Of a DNA stretch of 18,916 nt, positions 10,441 to 18,790 are shown piece after piece. The stretch is from NCBI RefSeq assembly GCF_002869765.1, contig NZ_PNOR01000052.1, forward strand, positions 1-18,916, read 5' to 3'. The notes under the pieces were generated by a model, which saw only the letters and a program-made list of their open reading frames with translations, ran no database searches and was not told the origin of the DNA. The stretch comes from Deinococcus planocerae. GTDB taxonomy: Bacteria; Deinococcota; Deinococci; Deinococcales; Deinococcaceae. The translations under genes and the position numbers were made by a program. The number at the start of each line of letters is the position of its first letter. The first letter of the stretch is position 1.

Positions 10441-10905
10441 TTACGTCTCGGGATACGCCCGCAGGCTCTCCACGCTCCCCACCTGCTCGGTGAGCCACGC
10501 CCCGCCCAGGAGGTGCGCGTTCAGGACGCCCGGCAGCCAGGGCAGGCAGTCGTGCGGCAGGGCTTCGGGACCGAACCAGCCCGTCTCGGAGGTCTTCTCC
10601 AGGGGGGTCGGCTCGCCCTCCCAGCGGTCGGCGAGAAAGAGGAAGTCCACCCCCTGCACCGGGCCGTGCAGCCCCAGCACGTCGTAGCGGCTGACCCCGA
10701 GCGGTCGGAGGTCGGCGGCCTCCACCCGCAGGCCCACCTCCTCCCACACCTCCCGGATGGCCGCCCGGGTCAGGCTCTCGCCCGGTTCCACGGCCCCGCC
10801 GGGGAGATTCCACAGGCCGTCGGCGAAGGTCGTTCCCGAGCGGCGCCCCAGCAGCACCCGTCCCGAGGAGTCACGCACGACCAGCCACACGATGAGATGG
10901 GTCAT
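10441..10905 (-). CDS. Nudix hydrolase
   Basis: The 154-residue enzyme has a complete Nudix box at residues 37-59: GAVEPGE, then seven residues, then REVWEEVGL, matching Gx5Ex7REUxEExGU. The N-terminal strand [22 protein letters not shown] and the LWNLPGG entry are typical. Nudix enzymes cleave nucleoside diphosphates linked to another group, for example oxidised nucleotides or sugar nucleotides; Deinococcus genomes carry many. The substrate cannot be assigned. ATG 10905 follows a TAGGCT box by five bases. The gene ends 50 bases before the MarR gene, is on the same strand, and is divergent from the riboswitch-controlled thiB. Confidence 0.93.
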   Translation of the reverse strand: MTHLIVWLVVRDSSGRVLLGRRSGTTFADGLWNLPGGAVEPGESLTRAAIREVWEEVGLRVEAADLRPLGVSRYDVLGLHGPVQGVDFLFLADRWEGEPTPLEKTSETGWFGPEALPHDCLPWLPGVLNAHLLGGAWLTEQVGSVESLRAYPET

Positions 10906-10910
10906 GCCCC

Positions 10911-10916
10911 AGCCTA
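10911..10916 (-). promoter_or_regulatory. -10 box of likely leaderless Nudix transcript
   Basis: TAGGCT on the minus strand ends five bases before ATG 10905, and no Shine-Dalgarno is present. Confidence 0.5.
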
Positions 10917-10936
10917 GACGCTCCGGCGCGGTGCGC

Positions 10937-10942
10937 TATGCT
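10937..10942 (+). promoter_or_regulatory. -10 box for the TPP riboswitch transcript
   Basis: TATGCT lies seven bases before the first paired base of the riboswitch, so transcription would begin right at its P1 stem. A weak -35-like TAGACG is 16 bases upstream. Confidence 0.5.
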
Positions 10943-10949
10943 GGCGGGT

Positions 10950-11037
10950 GCGTCACCGGGGGTGCCCTGCACGAGGCAGGGCTGAGACATACCCCAGGAA
11001 CCTGATCCGGGTCATGCCGGCGGAGGGAGCGTGATGC
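10950..11037 (+). promoter_or_regulatory. TPP riboswitch (THI element)
   Basis: The conserved thi-box elements appear in order: CACCGGGGGTGCC, GCTGAGACATACCCC, GAACCTGATCCGGGTCATGC and CGGAGGGAG. These form the two sensor arms that grip thiamine pyrophosphate. The closing P1 stem can be read as GCGTCAC (10950-10956) with GTGATGC (11031-11037), with one G-U pair. It stands directly before a thiamine-binding protein gene, so it should shut uptake off when TPP is plentiful. Confidence 0.96.
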
Positions 11038-11075
11038 GCGGGCCCGAGCTCGATCCTGTGGTCCGTGTGCGCCTG

Positions 11076-11103
11076 CCCCTTCGTGACGCGAGGGGGAATT
11101 TTT
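11076..11103 (+). terminator. riboswitch expression platform: terminator-like hairpin over the thiB ribosome site
   Basis: CCCCT-(T)-CG (11076-11083) pairs with CG-AGGGG (11089-11095), with one bulged T, followed by two A and five T, ending at the thiB ATG. The 3' arm contains the GAGGGG Shine-Dalgarno. The hairpin could therefore end transcription, hide the ribosome site, or both. Which one is used cannot be decided by reading. Confidence 0.6.
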
Positions 11104-12135
11104 ATGCGGAGACTGTCTCTTCTCACGGCGCTCGTCCTGGGCGCCCAGGCCACGGCCCAGACCACCCTGACCGTGATCACCCACGACTCCTTCGACGTCG
11201 ACAAGAAGCTCGTGGCGCAGTTCGAGAGGGCGAACCATGCCCGCGTGCGCTTCGTGAGGGGCGGGGACGCGGGGGAACTCCTCAACCGCCTGATCCTGAC
11301 CCGCCGCGCGCCCGTGGCCGACGTGGTGTACGGGCTGGACAACACGCTGCTGCCCCGCGCACGTCAGGCCGGAATTCTGGAACCCTACCGCTCCCCGGCC
11401 CTCGCGCGGGTGCCCGCCGCGTACCGCCTGGACGAGGCGGGCCTGCTGAACACGGTGGATTACGGCGTCGTGGCGCTGAATTACGACCGCGCGGCCTTCG
11501 CCCGGACGGGCCTGCCCCTGCCGGGGTCGCTCGACGACCTGAAAAAGCCCGAGTACGCCCGCCTGACCGTCCTTCCCTCTCCGGCGACGAGCAGCCCCGG
11601 CCTCGCCTTCTTGCTCGCCACCGTCAACCACTACGGCGAGGAGGGCGCCTGGGCGTGGTGGCGGGAGGCGCGGCGGGGCGGCCTCACGGTCACGCGCGGC
11701 TGGTCGGACGCCTACAACAAGGACTTCAGCCGGAACGGCGGCAAGTATCCCATCGTGTTGAGCTACGCGAGCAGCCCCGCCGCCGAGGTCCACTACGCGG
11801 ACGGCTACGACCCCAGGAGGCTGCCCGCCCAGTCCCCCACCGCCAACCTCTTCCTGCCGGGCAGCACCTTCTTGCAACTTGAGGGGGTCGGCGTCCTCAA
11901 GGGCGCGAAACAACCGGCCCTCGCGCGCAAGTTCGTGGACTTCATGCTGTCGAATCCGGTGCAGGCGGATATCCCGACGCGGATGTGGATTTACCCCGCC
12001 GTGAAAGGCACCAGACTCGATCCGGTCTTCAAATTCGCCGCGCAACCGGAGGAGGGCCCCGCGAAGGCGAGCGTGACGGCCAATCCGCAGCGGCTGGTGG
12101 ACGCATGGGTGACCAACGTGCTGCGGGCGCGGTGA
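11104..12135 (+). CDS. thiB: thiamine ABC transporter substrate-binding protein
   Basis: The 343-residue product is a type-2 periplasmic binding protein of the ThiB/TbpA family, which captures thiamine or TPP for an ABC importer. A short signal peptide ([19 protein letters not shown]) is followed by [10 protein letters not shown], the [15 protein letters not shown] block and [12 protein letters not shown], all family hallmarks; later [11 protein letters not shown] and the C-terminal [11 protein letters not shown] segment also fit. ATG 11104 is chosen for its GAGGGGG ribosome site and signal peptide. The TPP riboswitch upstream gives independent support for the substrate. No permease (thiP) or ATPase (thiQ) gene follows; the next gene is on the other strand beyond a repeat-rich spacer, so the partners must be encoded elsewhere or have been lost. 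Confidence 0.95.
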   Translation: MRRLSLLTALVLGAQATAQTTLTVITHDSFDVDKKLVAQFERANHARVRFVRGGDAGELLNRLILTRRAPVADVVYGLDNTLLPRARQAGILEPYRSPALARVPAAYRLDEAGLLNTVDYGVVALNYDRAAFARTGLPLPGSLDDLKKPEYARLTVLPSPATSSPGLAFLLATVNHYGEEGAWAWWREARRGGLTVTRGWSDAYNKDFSRNGGKYPIVLSYASSPAAEVHYADGYDPRRLPAQSPTANLFLPGSTFLQLEGVGVLKGAKQPALARKFVDFMLSNPVQADIPTRMWIYPAVKGTRLDPVFKFAAQPEEGPAKASVTANPQRLVDAWVTNVLRAR

Positions 12136-12147
12136 GGAGCTGGAAAA

Positions 12148-12231
12148 TCACTTGGTTTTGCCCTTCGCGACCGTTGAGAACAGCTCGGAGAATTTTTCGC
12201 CGCGGGACGGACCGAGGAAGTGTTGTGCGTT
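12148..12231 (-). pseudogene. possible 3' remnant of a lost gene
   Basis: The minus strand encodes a protein-like tail that ends HFLGPSRGEKFSELF and then STVAKGKTK before a TGA (12150-12148). It is less GC-rich than its surroundings and reads like a genuine C-terminus. Upstream in the same frame the sequence runs straight into the GC repeat, so any original gene has been cut off. I do not recognise the family, and chance cannot be excluded. Confidence 0.25.
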
Positions 12232-12258
12232 GAGGGGCGCGGAGGTGGGGGCTTCGGT

Positions 12259-12295
12259 CCACCCCCTCCCAGCCTCCCCCCTCAAGGGGGAGGGG
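12259..12295 (+). repeat. GC-rich palindromic repeat, copy A
   Basis: The element reads CCACCCCCTCCCAGCC and then a perfect 8-bp stem CCTCCCCC (12273-12280) / GGGGGAGG (12286-12293) with a 5-base loop, ending GGT. It resembles the intergenic REP-like palindromes found in many GC-rich genomes. Copy B lies in inverse orientation about 210 bases away. Confidence 0.6.
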
Positions 12296-12502
12296 TAAAG
12301 AGCGCAGGAGCTTCCGCTTCTCAAAAACGCCAACCCGGATGCCCGTTGAGGGGCAGTGCCTGAACGCCCCTGGCCCACGGCCCCGCCTTGCTCGCGCAGC
12401 GAGACGGTGGGCCCGCAGATGGGACGCGACAAGATCAGACCTTGCGTTCAGAGGAATACGTCCACCCGCGCCGCCCGTGTGTCCTTGCCCAGCGCAGCGC
12501 CG

Positions 12503-12545
12503 CTCCCCCTGCCCCCTCTGGGGGGAGGGGGCTGGGGGGTGGGGG
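12503..12545 (-). repeat. GC-rich palindromic repeat, copy B
   Basis: On the minus strand this reads CCCCACCCCCCAGCCCCCT and then a hairpin like copy A. The stem is CCCCCT-g-CCCCC (12505-12516) / GGGGG-g-AGGGGG (12520-12531), 11 bp with one internal mismatch and a 3-base loop. The shared leading block and hairpin identify it as the same family as copy A, inverted. Confidence 0.58.
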
Positions 12546-12570
12546 CCAACCGTGGCACGACACCCTGCCC

Positions 12571-12612
12571 ATAAAAACCAAGCACCCCGCCCCATCAGGG
12601 AAAGCGGGGTGC
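12571..12612 (-). terminator. Rho-independent terminator of the 157-residue hypothetical gene
   Basis: On the minus strand GCACCCCGC (12612-12604) and GCGGGGTGC (12590-12582) form a perfect 9-bp stem, followed by TTGGTTTTTA. It lies 15 bases after the stop codon of the upstream minus-strand gene. This is the clearest intrinsic terminator in the window. Confidence 0.88.
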
Positions 12613-12627
12613 GCGGGACAAGGCCCC

Positions 12628-13101
12628 TTACGCCGCAGGCTGCTCCGCCGCCCCCTCCGCCTCGGCGGCTCGGCGCCCCCGCGTGGGCCGCTCCGGCGCC
12701 GTGTCCGCCCCCGCCCCACTCGGCACCCCGACTCGCGCCAGCGTCTCCCCGAAGGCCCGCATGGCGTCGCTCGACTCCAGGTCCGCGACCGCCCGCGCGT
12801 TCAGCGCCTTGAGTTCCTCACGCGTGACGGCGTACTCCGGCGCGTCGTGGCCTTTGAGGGTCCGCAAGACGCTGTAGGCCGTGCCCGCCTCGACGGTGGC
12901 CCCCTTGCTCGTCGTGACGCTGGGATCGGTCGTCATGTCGCCCCCGACGAGCGTGATCGCCTCGGGCGAGATCAGGGTCACCCGGTCGCCGCGTTCCTCC
13001 ATGTGCGCGGCGAGCTGAAGGAGCCCCCGCAGATGCAGCATGTGGTTGAACAGCTCCAGGTGCGCCAGCATCGCGCCAGCCTTCTTCAGCAGATTCTCCA
13101 T
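12628..13101 (-). CDS. hypothetical protein with disordered tail
   Basis: The 157-residue protein starts at ATG 13101. Residues 1-35 are strongly helical (ENLLKKAGAMLAHLELFNHM and on), followed by a short strand-rich part with RVTLISPEAITLVGGDM and TTSKGATVEAGTAYSVL, and another helical part with TREELKALNARAVADL. The last 30 residues are Pro/Glu/Arg/Ala-rich and probably disordered. There is no signal peptide or membrane segment, so it should be cytosolic. I do not recognise the family. The gene is monocistronic, with a consensus -35 box, an inverted repeat between -35 and -10, and a strong terminator, which suggests a real and actively regulated gene. There is no Shine-Dalgarno; translation is probably leaderless. 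Confidence 0.75.
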   Translation of the reverse strand: MENLLKKAGAMLAHLELFNHMLHLRGLLQLAAHMEERGDRVTLISPEAITLVGGDMTTDPSVTTSKGATVEAGTAYSVLRTLKGHDAPEYAVTREELKALNARAVADLESSDAMRAFGETLARVGVPSGAGADTAPERPTRGRRAAEAEGAAEQPAA

Positions 13102-13107
13102 AGTTGC

Positions 13108-13135
13108 ATTGTTCTGTTTTGGGCAGAATTGTCAA
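13108..13135 (-). promoter_or_regulatory. promoter with internal inverted repeat (candidate operator)
   Basis: On the minus strand TTGACA (13135-13130), 16 bases, then AACAAT (13113-13108), six bases before ATG 13101. The inverted repeat TTCTG-N7-CAGAA (13112-13128) fills the spacer and touches the -10 box, the classic place for a repressor. It does not match the Deinococcus radiation/desiccation motif as I know it. Confidence 0.62.
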
Positions 13136-13200
13136 GTCCAATTCGGCTTAATCGTCGGCCACCGCCTCTCCGGAGCGCGCCCTCCATTTCTCCAGGAGAC

Positions 13201-13839
13201 GTGAGAGCATGGGGCGTGGACGGGCGAGAGGGCACGCGGTGGCCGGGGAGCTCACCGCGCCTTGACTTCGCGGGGGCGGTGACGGCGGGCGGGCGGTCCA
13301 GCCGCTTCGGGAGCGACAAGGCCCTTGCCCGGCTGGAGGGCCGCCCGCTGCTGGAACACGTCGCCGCGAGCCTGGCGGGGTGCCCGCTGCGGCTGCTCGT
13401 CGCCCCGCCCGGGCGGTACGCGCTGCCGGGCTGGCTTCCCGTCCCCGACACCCGGCCCGGCGAGGGACCCCTCGCGGCGCTGGAGGCCGCCCTGCGCGCC
13501 GCCGAGGCCGCGGTGGGGCCAGGCTGGGTCGCCTTCGCGGGGGTGGACCTGCCGCGCCTGACCCCCGCGTACTGGGCGACCCTCGCCGCGGCACGCACTC
13601 CGGGCGCCCAGGCGGTCCTCGCGCTCGACGAGATCGGGCGGCCCCAGCCCCTCGCCGCGCTCTACCACACGGCGCGGCTGCCGCACGTCACGGCGCGGCT
13701 GGAGGCGGGTGAGCGCCGGTTGCGCGCCGCTCCCGGAGCGGACACCACCGTGATCGTTCCCTTCGCGGCCCTTCAGGATGCCGCGCCGCACGCCCTGCGG
13801 AACGTGAACACGCCCGAGGACCTCGCCGCACTGGAGTAG
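13201..13839 (+). CDS. mobA: molybdenum cofactor guanylyltransferase
   Basis: The product joins GMP from GTP to molybdopterin to make the guanine dinucleotide form of molybdenum cofactor, in the cytosol. The nucleotide-binding motif AGGRSSRFGSDKA lies at residues 29-41 when counted from GTG 13201; later come FAGVDLPRL with the metal-binding Asp, RPQPLAALY and NVNTPEDL, all in the family order. The 212-residue length fits. The start is uncertain: AGGAG is only two bases before GTG 13201, and GTG 13216 (207 residues) is equally possible; the first 20 residues look non-conserved. No other molybdenum cofactor gene is adjacent. It is divergent from the hypothetical gene with the operator-like repeat. 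Confidence 0.9.
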   Translation: MRAWGVDGREGTRWPGSSPRLDFAGAVTAGGRSSRFGSDKALARLEGRPLLEHVAASLAGCPLRLLVAPPGRYALPGWLPVPDTRPGEGPLAALEAALRAAEAAVGPGWVAFAGVDLPRLTPAYWATLAAARTPGAQAVLALDEIGRPQPLAALYHTARLPHVTARLEAGERRLRAAPGADTTVIVPFAALQDAAPHALRNVNTPEDLAALE

Positions 13840-13867
13840 CCGCCCGAACGGCTGACAGGCCCGGCCC

Positions 13868-14362
13868 TCACCCGTACCGCGCCCGGTGCTCCCCTTTCAG
13901 CCGCGCGTACTCGGGGTTGGCCTCGGCCTCGTCCCACTTCGCCTTGAAGATGCGCGCCGATTCGGCCTTCACCGGGTCCTCGGGCGAGCGCGGCAGCTCG
14001 GCGCGGCCATGCGACCCGCTCTGCCCCTTCTTATCCTCGGGGACGGGGCCGTCGTACTTCTTGCCGCCCTTGTGATTGGCGTAGCGCCGCGAGCGGGTAA
14101 AGCCCATCTGGAGGAACTTGCGGGCCATGTCCGCCCCCACGAAGTCGCCCCTTTCCAGGTAGTCGAGAAACATCGCGTAGATCGTCTCGCTGCTCGCCCG
14201 CGCCGCGTCGGGGGTGGCGAAGCGCCAGTGGGGCAGCAGTTCGGACTTGTACGGCTGCACCAGCAAGACGCCCTGCTCGCCCACACCCACCCGGTAGAGT
14301 TCGGGGTGAGCCCGCAGGTCGAGTTCGGCGTAGTTCAGGCTGTAGTCGAACTTCTTGCCCAC
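13868..14362 (-). CDS. DUF4385 family protein
   Basis: The 164-residue product begins MGKKFDYSLNYAELD. GTG 14362 is preferred over GTG 14368 because GGAGG lies five bases before it, whereas it would touch the earlier codon. The blocks HPELYRVGVGEQGVLLVQPYKS, LLPHWRF, FVGADMARKFLQMGFTRSRRYANHKGG and DPVKAESARIF are those of the DUF4385 family, small soluble proteins of unknown function in many bacteria. A charged low-complexity insert (DGPVPEDKKGQSGSHGR) separates core and tail. The gene sits 62 bases downstream of dps on the same strand, so it could be expressed with it, and converges with mobA. Confidence 0.86.
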   Translation of the reverse strand: MGKKFDYSLNYAELDLRAHPELYRVGVGEQGVLLVQPYKSELLPHWRFATPDAARASSETIYAMFLDYLERGDFVGADMARKFLQMGFTRSRRYANHKGGKKYDGPVPEDKKGQSGSHGRAELPRSPEDPVKAESARIFKAKWDEAEANPEYARLKGEHRARYG

Positions 14363-14423
14363 GGTCACCTCCCCAGCGAAAGAGGCCGCCGGGCGGGGTC
14401 CCGTGGCCTCCCGATCCCCGCGC

Positions 14424-15092
14424 TCAGTTCATGCGCTCGTCGTCCACCATCGCCTGGAGCATCCAGCGGATCTTGTCGAGGGTGGCCGCGTAGCCGGTGT
14501 AAAGATCGGCGGTGACGGGATCGTTGGCCTCGTCGTCCACCGTCTTGGAGTCGTCGCGGTAGCCGCGCGCCACGCGGGTGAGATCGGCCACGAGGTCTTC
14601 GACCTGGGCGCGCGCGTCGCGCACGGTCTCGGTGGGCACCCGGATCAGGCTGAAGCGGGCGATGTCCTCGGGCGCGGCGACGGGGCTTCCGCCCAGCGCG
14701 ACAAGGCGCTCGGCCTGCTCGTCGATGCCGGGGAAAATCTGCTCGATGAACTCGTCGTAGGCGAGGTGCAGGTCGCGGAAGAAGCGGCCCCGGATGTCCC
14801 AGTGGTACTTCTTGAACTTCAGGTAGAGGCTGACCGTGGTCGCCAGGTTGCGCTGCAACGTCTCGGCGACGGTGCCGAACTCCTCCTCCGAGAGGTAGCC
14901 GTGATCGACGAGCTGGTTGTGCCGGATGTTCAGGTGCGCCGCGTCGGCCTTGGCCTCGCCCTGGGGCACCGCGCCCTCCTGCCCGCCCGCCGCCTGGCCC
15001 GCCTCGTCCTGCGGCTCCGGCTGCGCCACCACGGCCTGGGCGGCGTCCTTCTCGGCCTTGGTGCTCCGCTTCGTGCTGCTGCGTTTGGTCAT
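14424..15092 (-). CDS. dps: Dps-type ferritin, Dps1-like (DNA protection during starvation)
   Basis: The 222-residue subunit forms a 12-mer that oxidises and stores iron and can shield DNA from peroxide. Ferroxidase ligands sit at the spacing of E. coli Dps: His97 in KYHWDIRG, His109, Asp113, Asp124 and Glu128. The lysine-rich tail of about 50 residues and the N-terminal metal site Asp50, His53, His64 and Glu69 match the arrangement of D. radiodurans Dps1 (Asp36, His39, His50, Glu55) shifted by 14, so the tail is longer here by that amount, with a Gln/Glu/Gly/Ala-rich insert. In Dps1 the tail and metal site help DNA binding and assembly. ATG 15092 follows a TAGGTT box by six bases. Confidence 0.95.
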   Translation of the reverse strand: MTKRSSTKRSTKAEKDAAQAVVAQPEPQDEAGQAAGGQEGAVPQGEAKADAAHLNIRHNQLVDHGYLSEEEFGTVAETLQRNLATTVSLYLKFKKYHWDIRGRFFRDLHLAYDEFIEQIFPGIDEQAERLVALGGSPVAAPEDIARFSLIRVPTETVRDARAQVEDLVADLTRVARGYRDDSKTVDDEANDPVTADLYTGYAATLDKIRWMLQAMVDDERMN

Positions 15093-15098
15093 GGGTTC

Positions 15099-15104
15099 AA
15101 CCTA
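15099..15104 (-). promoter_or_regulatory. -10 box of likely leaderless dps transcript
   Basis: TAGGTT on the minus strand ends six bases before ATG 15092; no ribosome-binding site is present. Confidence 0.5.
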
Positions 15105-15139
15105 CCCTCCCGCCCCCCGCCTCCCCCTAGGCCGTTCCT

Positions 15140-16051
15140 TCACCCTCCGGCGACGGGGCGGAAGAGCAGGCGGTTGCCCTCCACCGCCATCGCCACCGCG
15201 CCGCGCTCCAGCCCCTCGGTGAGGTGCGCGCTCACCACGGCGCGGTTCAGGACCACCGCCCCCGGGTTCGTCATCTGCACCCCCAGCGCGTCGCACACGC
15301 GGGCGAGCAGGTCGTCCACGGTCGCCCCTCCCGCCCGCACGGCCTCCAGCACCGCCTGCGTCGTCCGCGCGTACGCGGCGAGGTTGGTCGCCACCAGCCC
15401 GGCGAGGTCGTCCGTCGGGTCCCCGTGCCCCGGCAGCGCGACGCGCACGCCCTCCAGTTCGCCCAGCCGGGCGGCGGCCTCCTTCTGCAACCGGGAGTCG
15501 GCGCAAAAGGTCAGCGGGTGCTTCTCCAGCGACTCCGGGCCGAAGAGCGCGTCGGCGGCGTAGAGCACCTCGCCCACCCGCACCGCGAACATCATGCTCG
15601 CGTGCCCGGCGACCTCGATCAACTCCAGGTCCACTCCCCCGATGCGGCAGAGGCCGGGCTCCGGGGCGAGGCGGGCGGGGCTGGGCGGCGCGAGAAGGAA
15701 CTTCGTCTGAAGCTCGCGCGGGGGCCGGGCGCCGAAGAGCGAGAGGGGTTCGAGGATCGGGTGCGTGATAATCGCCTCCTCCAGCGGCGGGGCGAAGACC
15801 TTCAAGGCCGGGAAGCGTTTCAGGATGCCCGCGTTGCCCCCGTGGTGGTCGGCGTGGCTGTGGGTGTTCAGGATGCCGGTGGGCGTGAGGCCCGCCTCCT
15901 CCAACGCCCGCAGCAGTTTCTGGGCGTGCGACTCGTCGAGGCCGGTGTCCACGAGGAGAGCCCCGCCCCGGCGGTCTTCGAGGACGAGGCTGTTCACCGC
16001 GCCGGGGAGGAAGTGGACGCCGGGGGCGAGGGTCAGGAGTTCGGGCGCCAT
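15140..16051 (-). CDS. metallo-beta-lactamase-fold hydrolase
   Basis: The 303-residue protein has the full set of zinc ligands of the MBL fold: THSHADHHGG (His64, His66, Asp68, His69), His150 in EVAGHAS, Asp167 in YAADALF and His209 in LPGHGDP. It lacks a signal peptide, so it is a cytosolic hydrolase related to glyoxalase II-like or lactonase-like enzymes rather than a secreted lactamase. An additional C-terminal helical part from about residue 225 (YARTTQAVLEAVRAGG, then VDDLLARVCDALGV) resembles the winged-helix-like tail of some family members. The substrate is not predictable. ATG 16051 has a TACCCT box seven bases upstream. It is divergent from the permease gene. Confidence 0.92.
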   Translation of the reverse strand: MAPELLTLAPGVHFLPGAVNSLVLEDRRGGALLVDTGLDESHAQKLLRALEEAGLTPTGILNTHSHADHHGGNAGILKRFPALKVFAPPLEEAIITHPILEPLSLFGARPPRELQTKFLLAPPSPARLAPEPGLCRIGGVDLELIEVAGHASMMFAVRVGEVLYAADALFGPESLEKHPLTFCADSRLQKEAAARLGELEGVRVALPGHGDPTDDLAGLVATNLAAYARTTQAVLEAVRAGGATVDDLLARVCDALGVQMTNPGAVVLNRAVVSAHLTEGLERGAVAMAVEGNRLLFRPVAGG

Positions 16052-16058
16052 GTGGGAC

Positions 16059-16064
16059 AGGGTA
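16059..16064 (-). promoter_or_regulatory. -10 box of the MBL-fold hydrolase gene
   Basis: TACCCT on the minus strand ends seven bases before ATG 16051, without a ribosome-binding site. Confidence 0.42.
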
Positions 16065-16113
16065 AGGGGAGAGGGCGCGGCCAGGGCGCAGAGCACCGGC
16101 CTGACCCCCGGTG

Positions 16114-16205
16114 AGGAGCTCCTGACGGATGAGGCGACGGCTGCCCTGCTCAGACCTCCGGGAACGGACCGCCGGGGACATCCTGGACGCCCCTTCACCG
16201 AAGGG
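16114..16205. promoter_or_regulatory. two palindromes in the divergent spacer
   Basis: The spacer between the hydrolase and permease genes holds a perfect 10-bp palindrome AGGAGCTCCT (16114-16123) and a perfect hairpin CCCTTC-acc-GAAGGG (16191-16205). The second is 36 bases before the permease -10 box, where an activator or repressor could act. Function is inferred from position alone. Confidence 0.3.
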
Positions 16206-16240
16206 AGCCCACGGCAAAGTCCCCGCCCCCGGCGGAGGAG

Positions 16241-16246
16241 TAAGCT
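16241..16246 (+). promoter_or_regulatory. -10 box of likely leaderless permease transcript
   Basis: TAAGCT ends six bases before ATG 16253. GGAGGAG is present but ends 13 bases before the ATG, rather far for ribosome binding. Confidence 0.48.
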
Positions 16247-16252
16247 GGCGCA

Positions 16253-18439
<2,187 letters not shown>

Positions 18440-18447
18440 GGCGGCAA

Positions 18448-18481
18448 AGAGGGGAGCCTGCATGACTTGCTGGCCCCCTCT
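18448..18481 (+). terminator. terminator-like hairpin after the permease gene
   Basis: AGAGGGG-(A)-GCC (18448-18458) pairs with GGC-CCCCTCT (18472-18481), a 10-bp stem with one bulged A and a 13-base loop, nine bases after the stop. Only a short TTT follows. Confidence 0.55.
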
Positions 18482-18490
18482 GCTTTGGGC

Positions 18491-18511
18491 GGGGTTCAAA
18501 GCAAGAACCCC
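18491..18511. repeat. perfect hairpin GGGGTTC/GAACCCC
   Basis: A 7-bp perfect inverted repeat with a 7-base loop (aaagcaa) follows the terminator. It may mark a second terminator or an element boundary. The next 80 bases, to 18592, show nothing recognisable. Confidence 0.35.
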
Positions 18512-18592
18512 CACCTCGCGGCGGGGGCGTCCAGACGAGCACGGTGACGCGCTGGGCACCCCACCCAGAGGTTTAGATCAAAGCAGGCGCTT

Positions 18593-18758
18593 TCACAGCG
18601 AGTGGATCAGCTCTGCAAGGGCAGTGACCAAGGCCGCGAGGGCGGTCAAGAACGCCGTCCATTTCGCCAAACCATACCAATAGAATGGTCGCCCAGCGTT
18701 TGAACTTGTCTTGCCGCTTCTTGCGGTTCTTGGTATGTTTCTTGTGCGTCAAGAGCAT
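18593..18758 (-). pseudogene. apparently frameshifted small basic/transmembrane protein
   Basis: Two minus-strand frames together look like one small protein. From ATG 18758 the first frame gives MLLTHKKHTKNRKKRQDKF then KRW, a strongly basic N-terminus. The next frame, about one base removed, gives PFYWYGLAKWTAFLTALAAL then VTALAELIHSL and a TGA (18595-18593), a clear membrane helix with a C-terminus. Dropping one G of the GGG around 18690 would join them into about 54 residues. Either frame alone makes less sense: the first runs on without hydrophobic pattern, the second has no start codon. It could be a real mutation, a sequencing error or a programmed shift. I do not recognise the family. 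The sequence is less GC-rich than the rest of the window. Confidence 0.4.
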
Positions 18759-18790
18759 CACCAACCTTTCGGTGACCCCGTGTGTTTGCC

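Larger units (their letters stand above)
12136..12570. other. gene-free repeat-rich spacer
   Basis: About 435 bases without a credible gene. The stretch holds two GC-rich hairpin repeats in opposite orientation, a nested hairpin between them (GGCCCAC 12372-12378 with GTGGGCC 12407-12413, and CTCGC-gca-GCGAG 12391-12403 inside), another repeat AGGGGC/GCCCCT close by, and a possible gene remnant near thiB. Open frames across it are short and composed of repeat sequence. Confidence 0.5.

Noticed and set aside
12259..12545. CRISPR array
   Set aside because: There are only two related repeats, in inverse orientation, with no regular spacing or spacers; no cas-like gene is in the window.
12388..13200. 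Upstream extension of mobA through the repeats
   Set aside because: The conserved MobA N-terminus begins near 13260; the extension crosses a terminator, a minus-strand gene and its promoter.
18491..18511. tRNA T-arm (GGTTC-like sequence)
   Set aside because: The stem-loop lacks the GTTCRA loop order and no acceptor or anticodon arm can be formed around it. I found no tRNA gene in the window.
18462..18683. Plus-strand open frame after the permease
   Set aside because: It overlaps the terminator and hairpin and has no domain, ribosome site or codon pattern in support.
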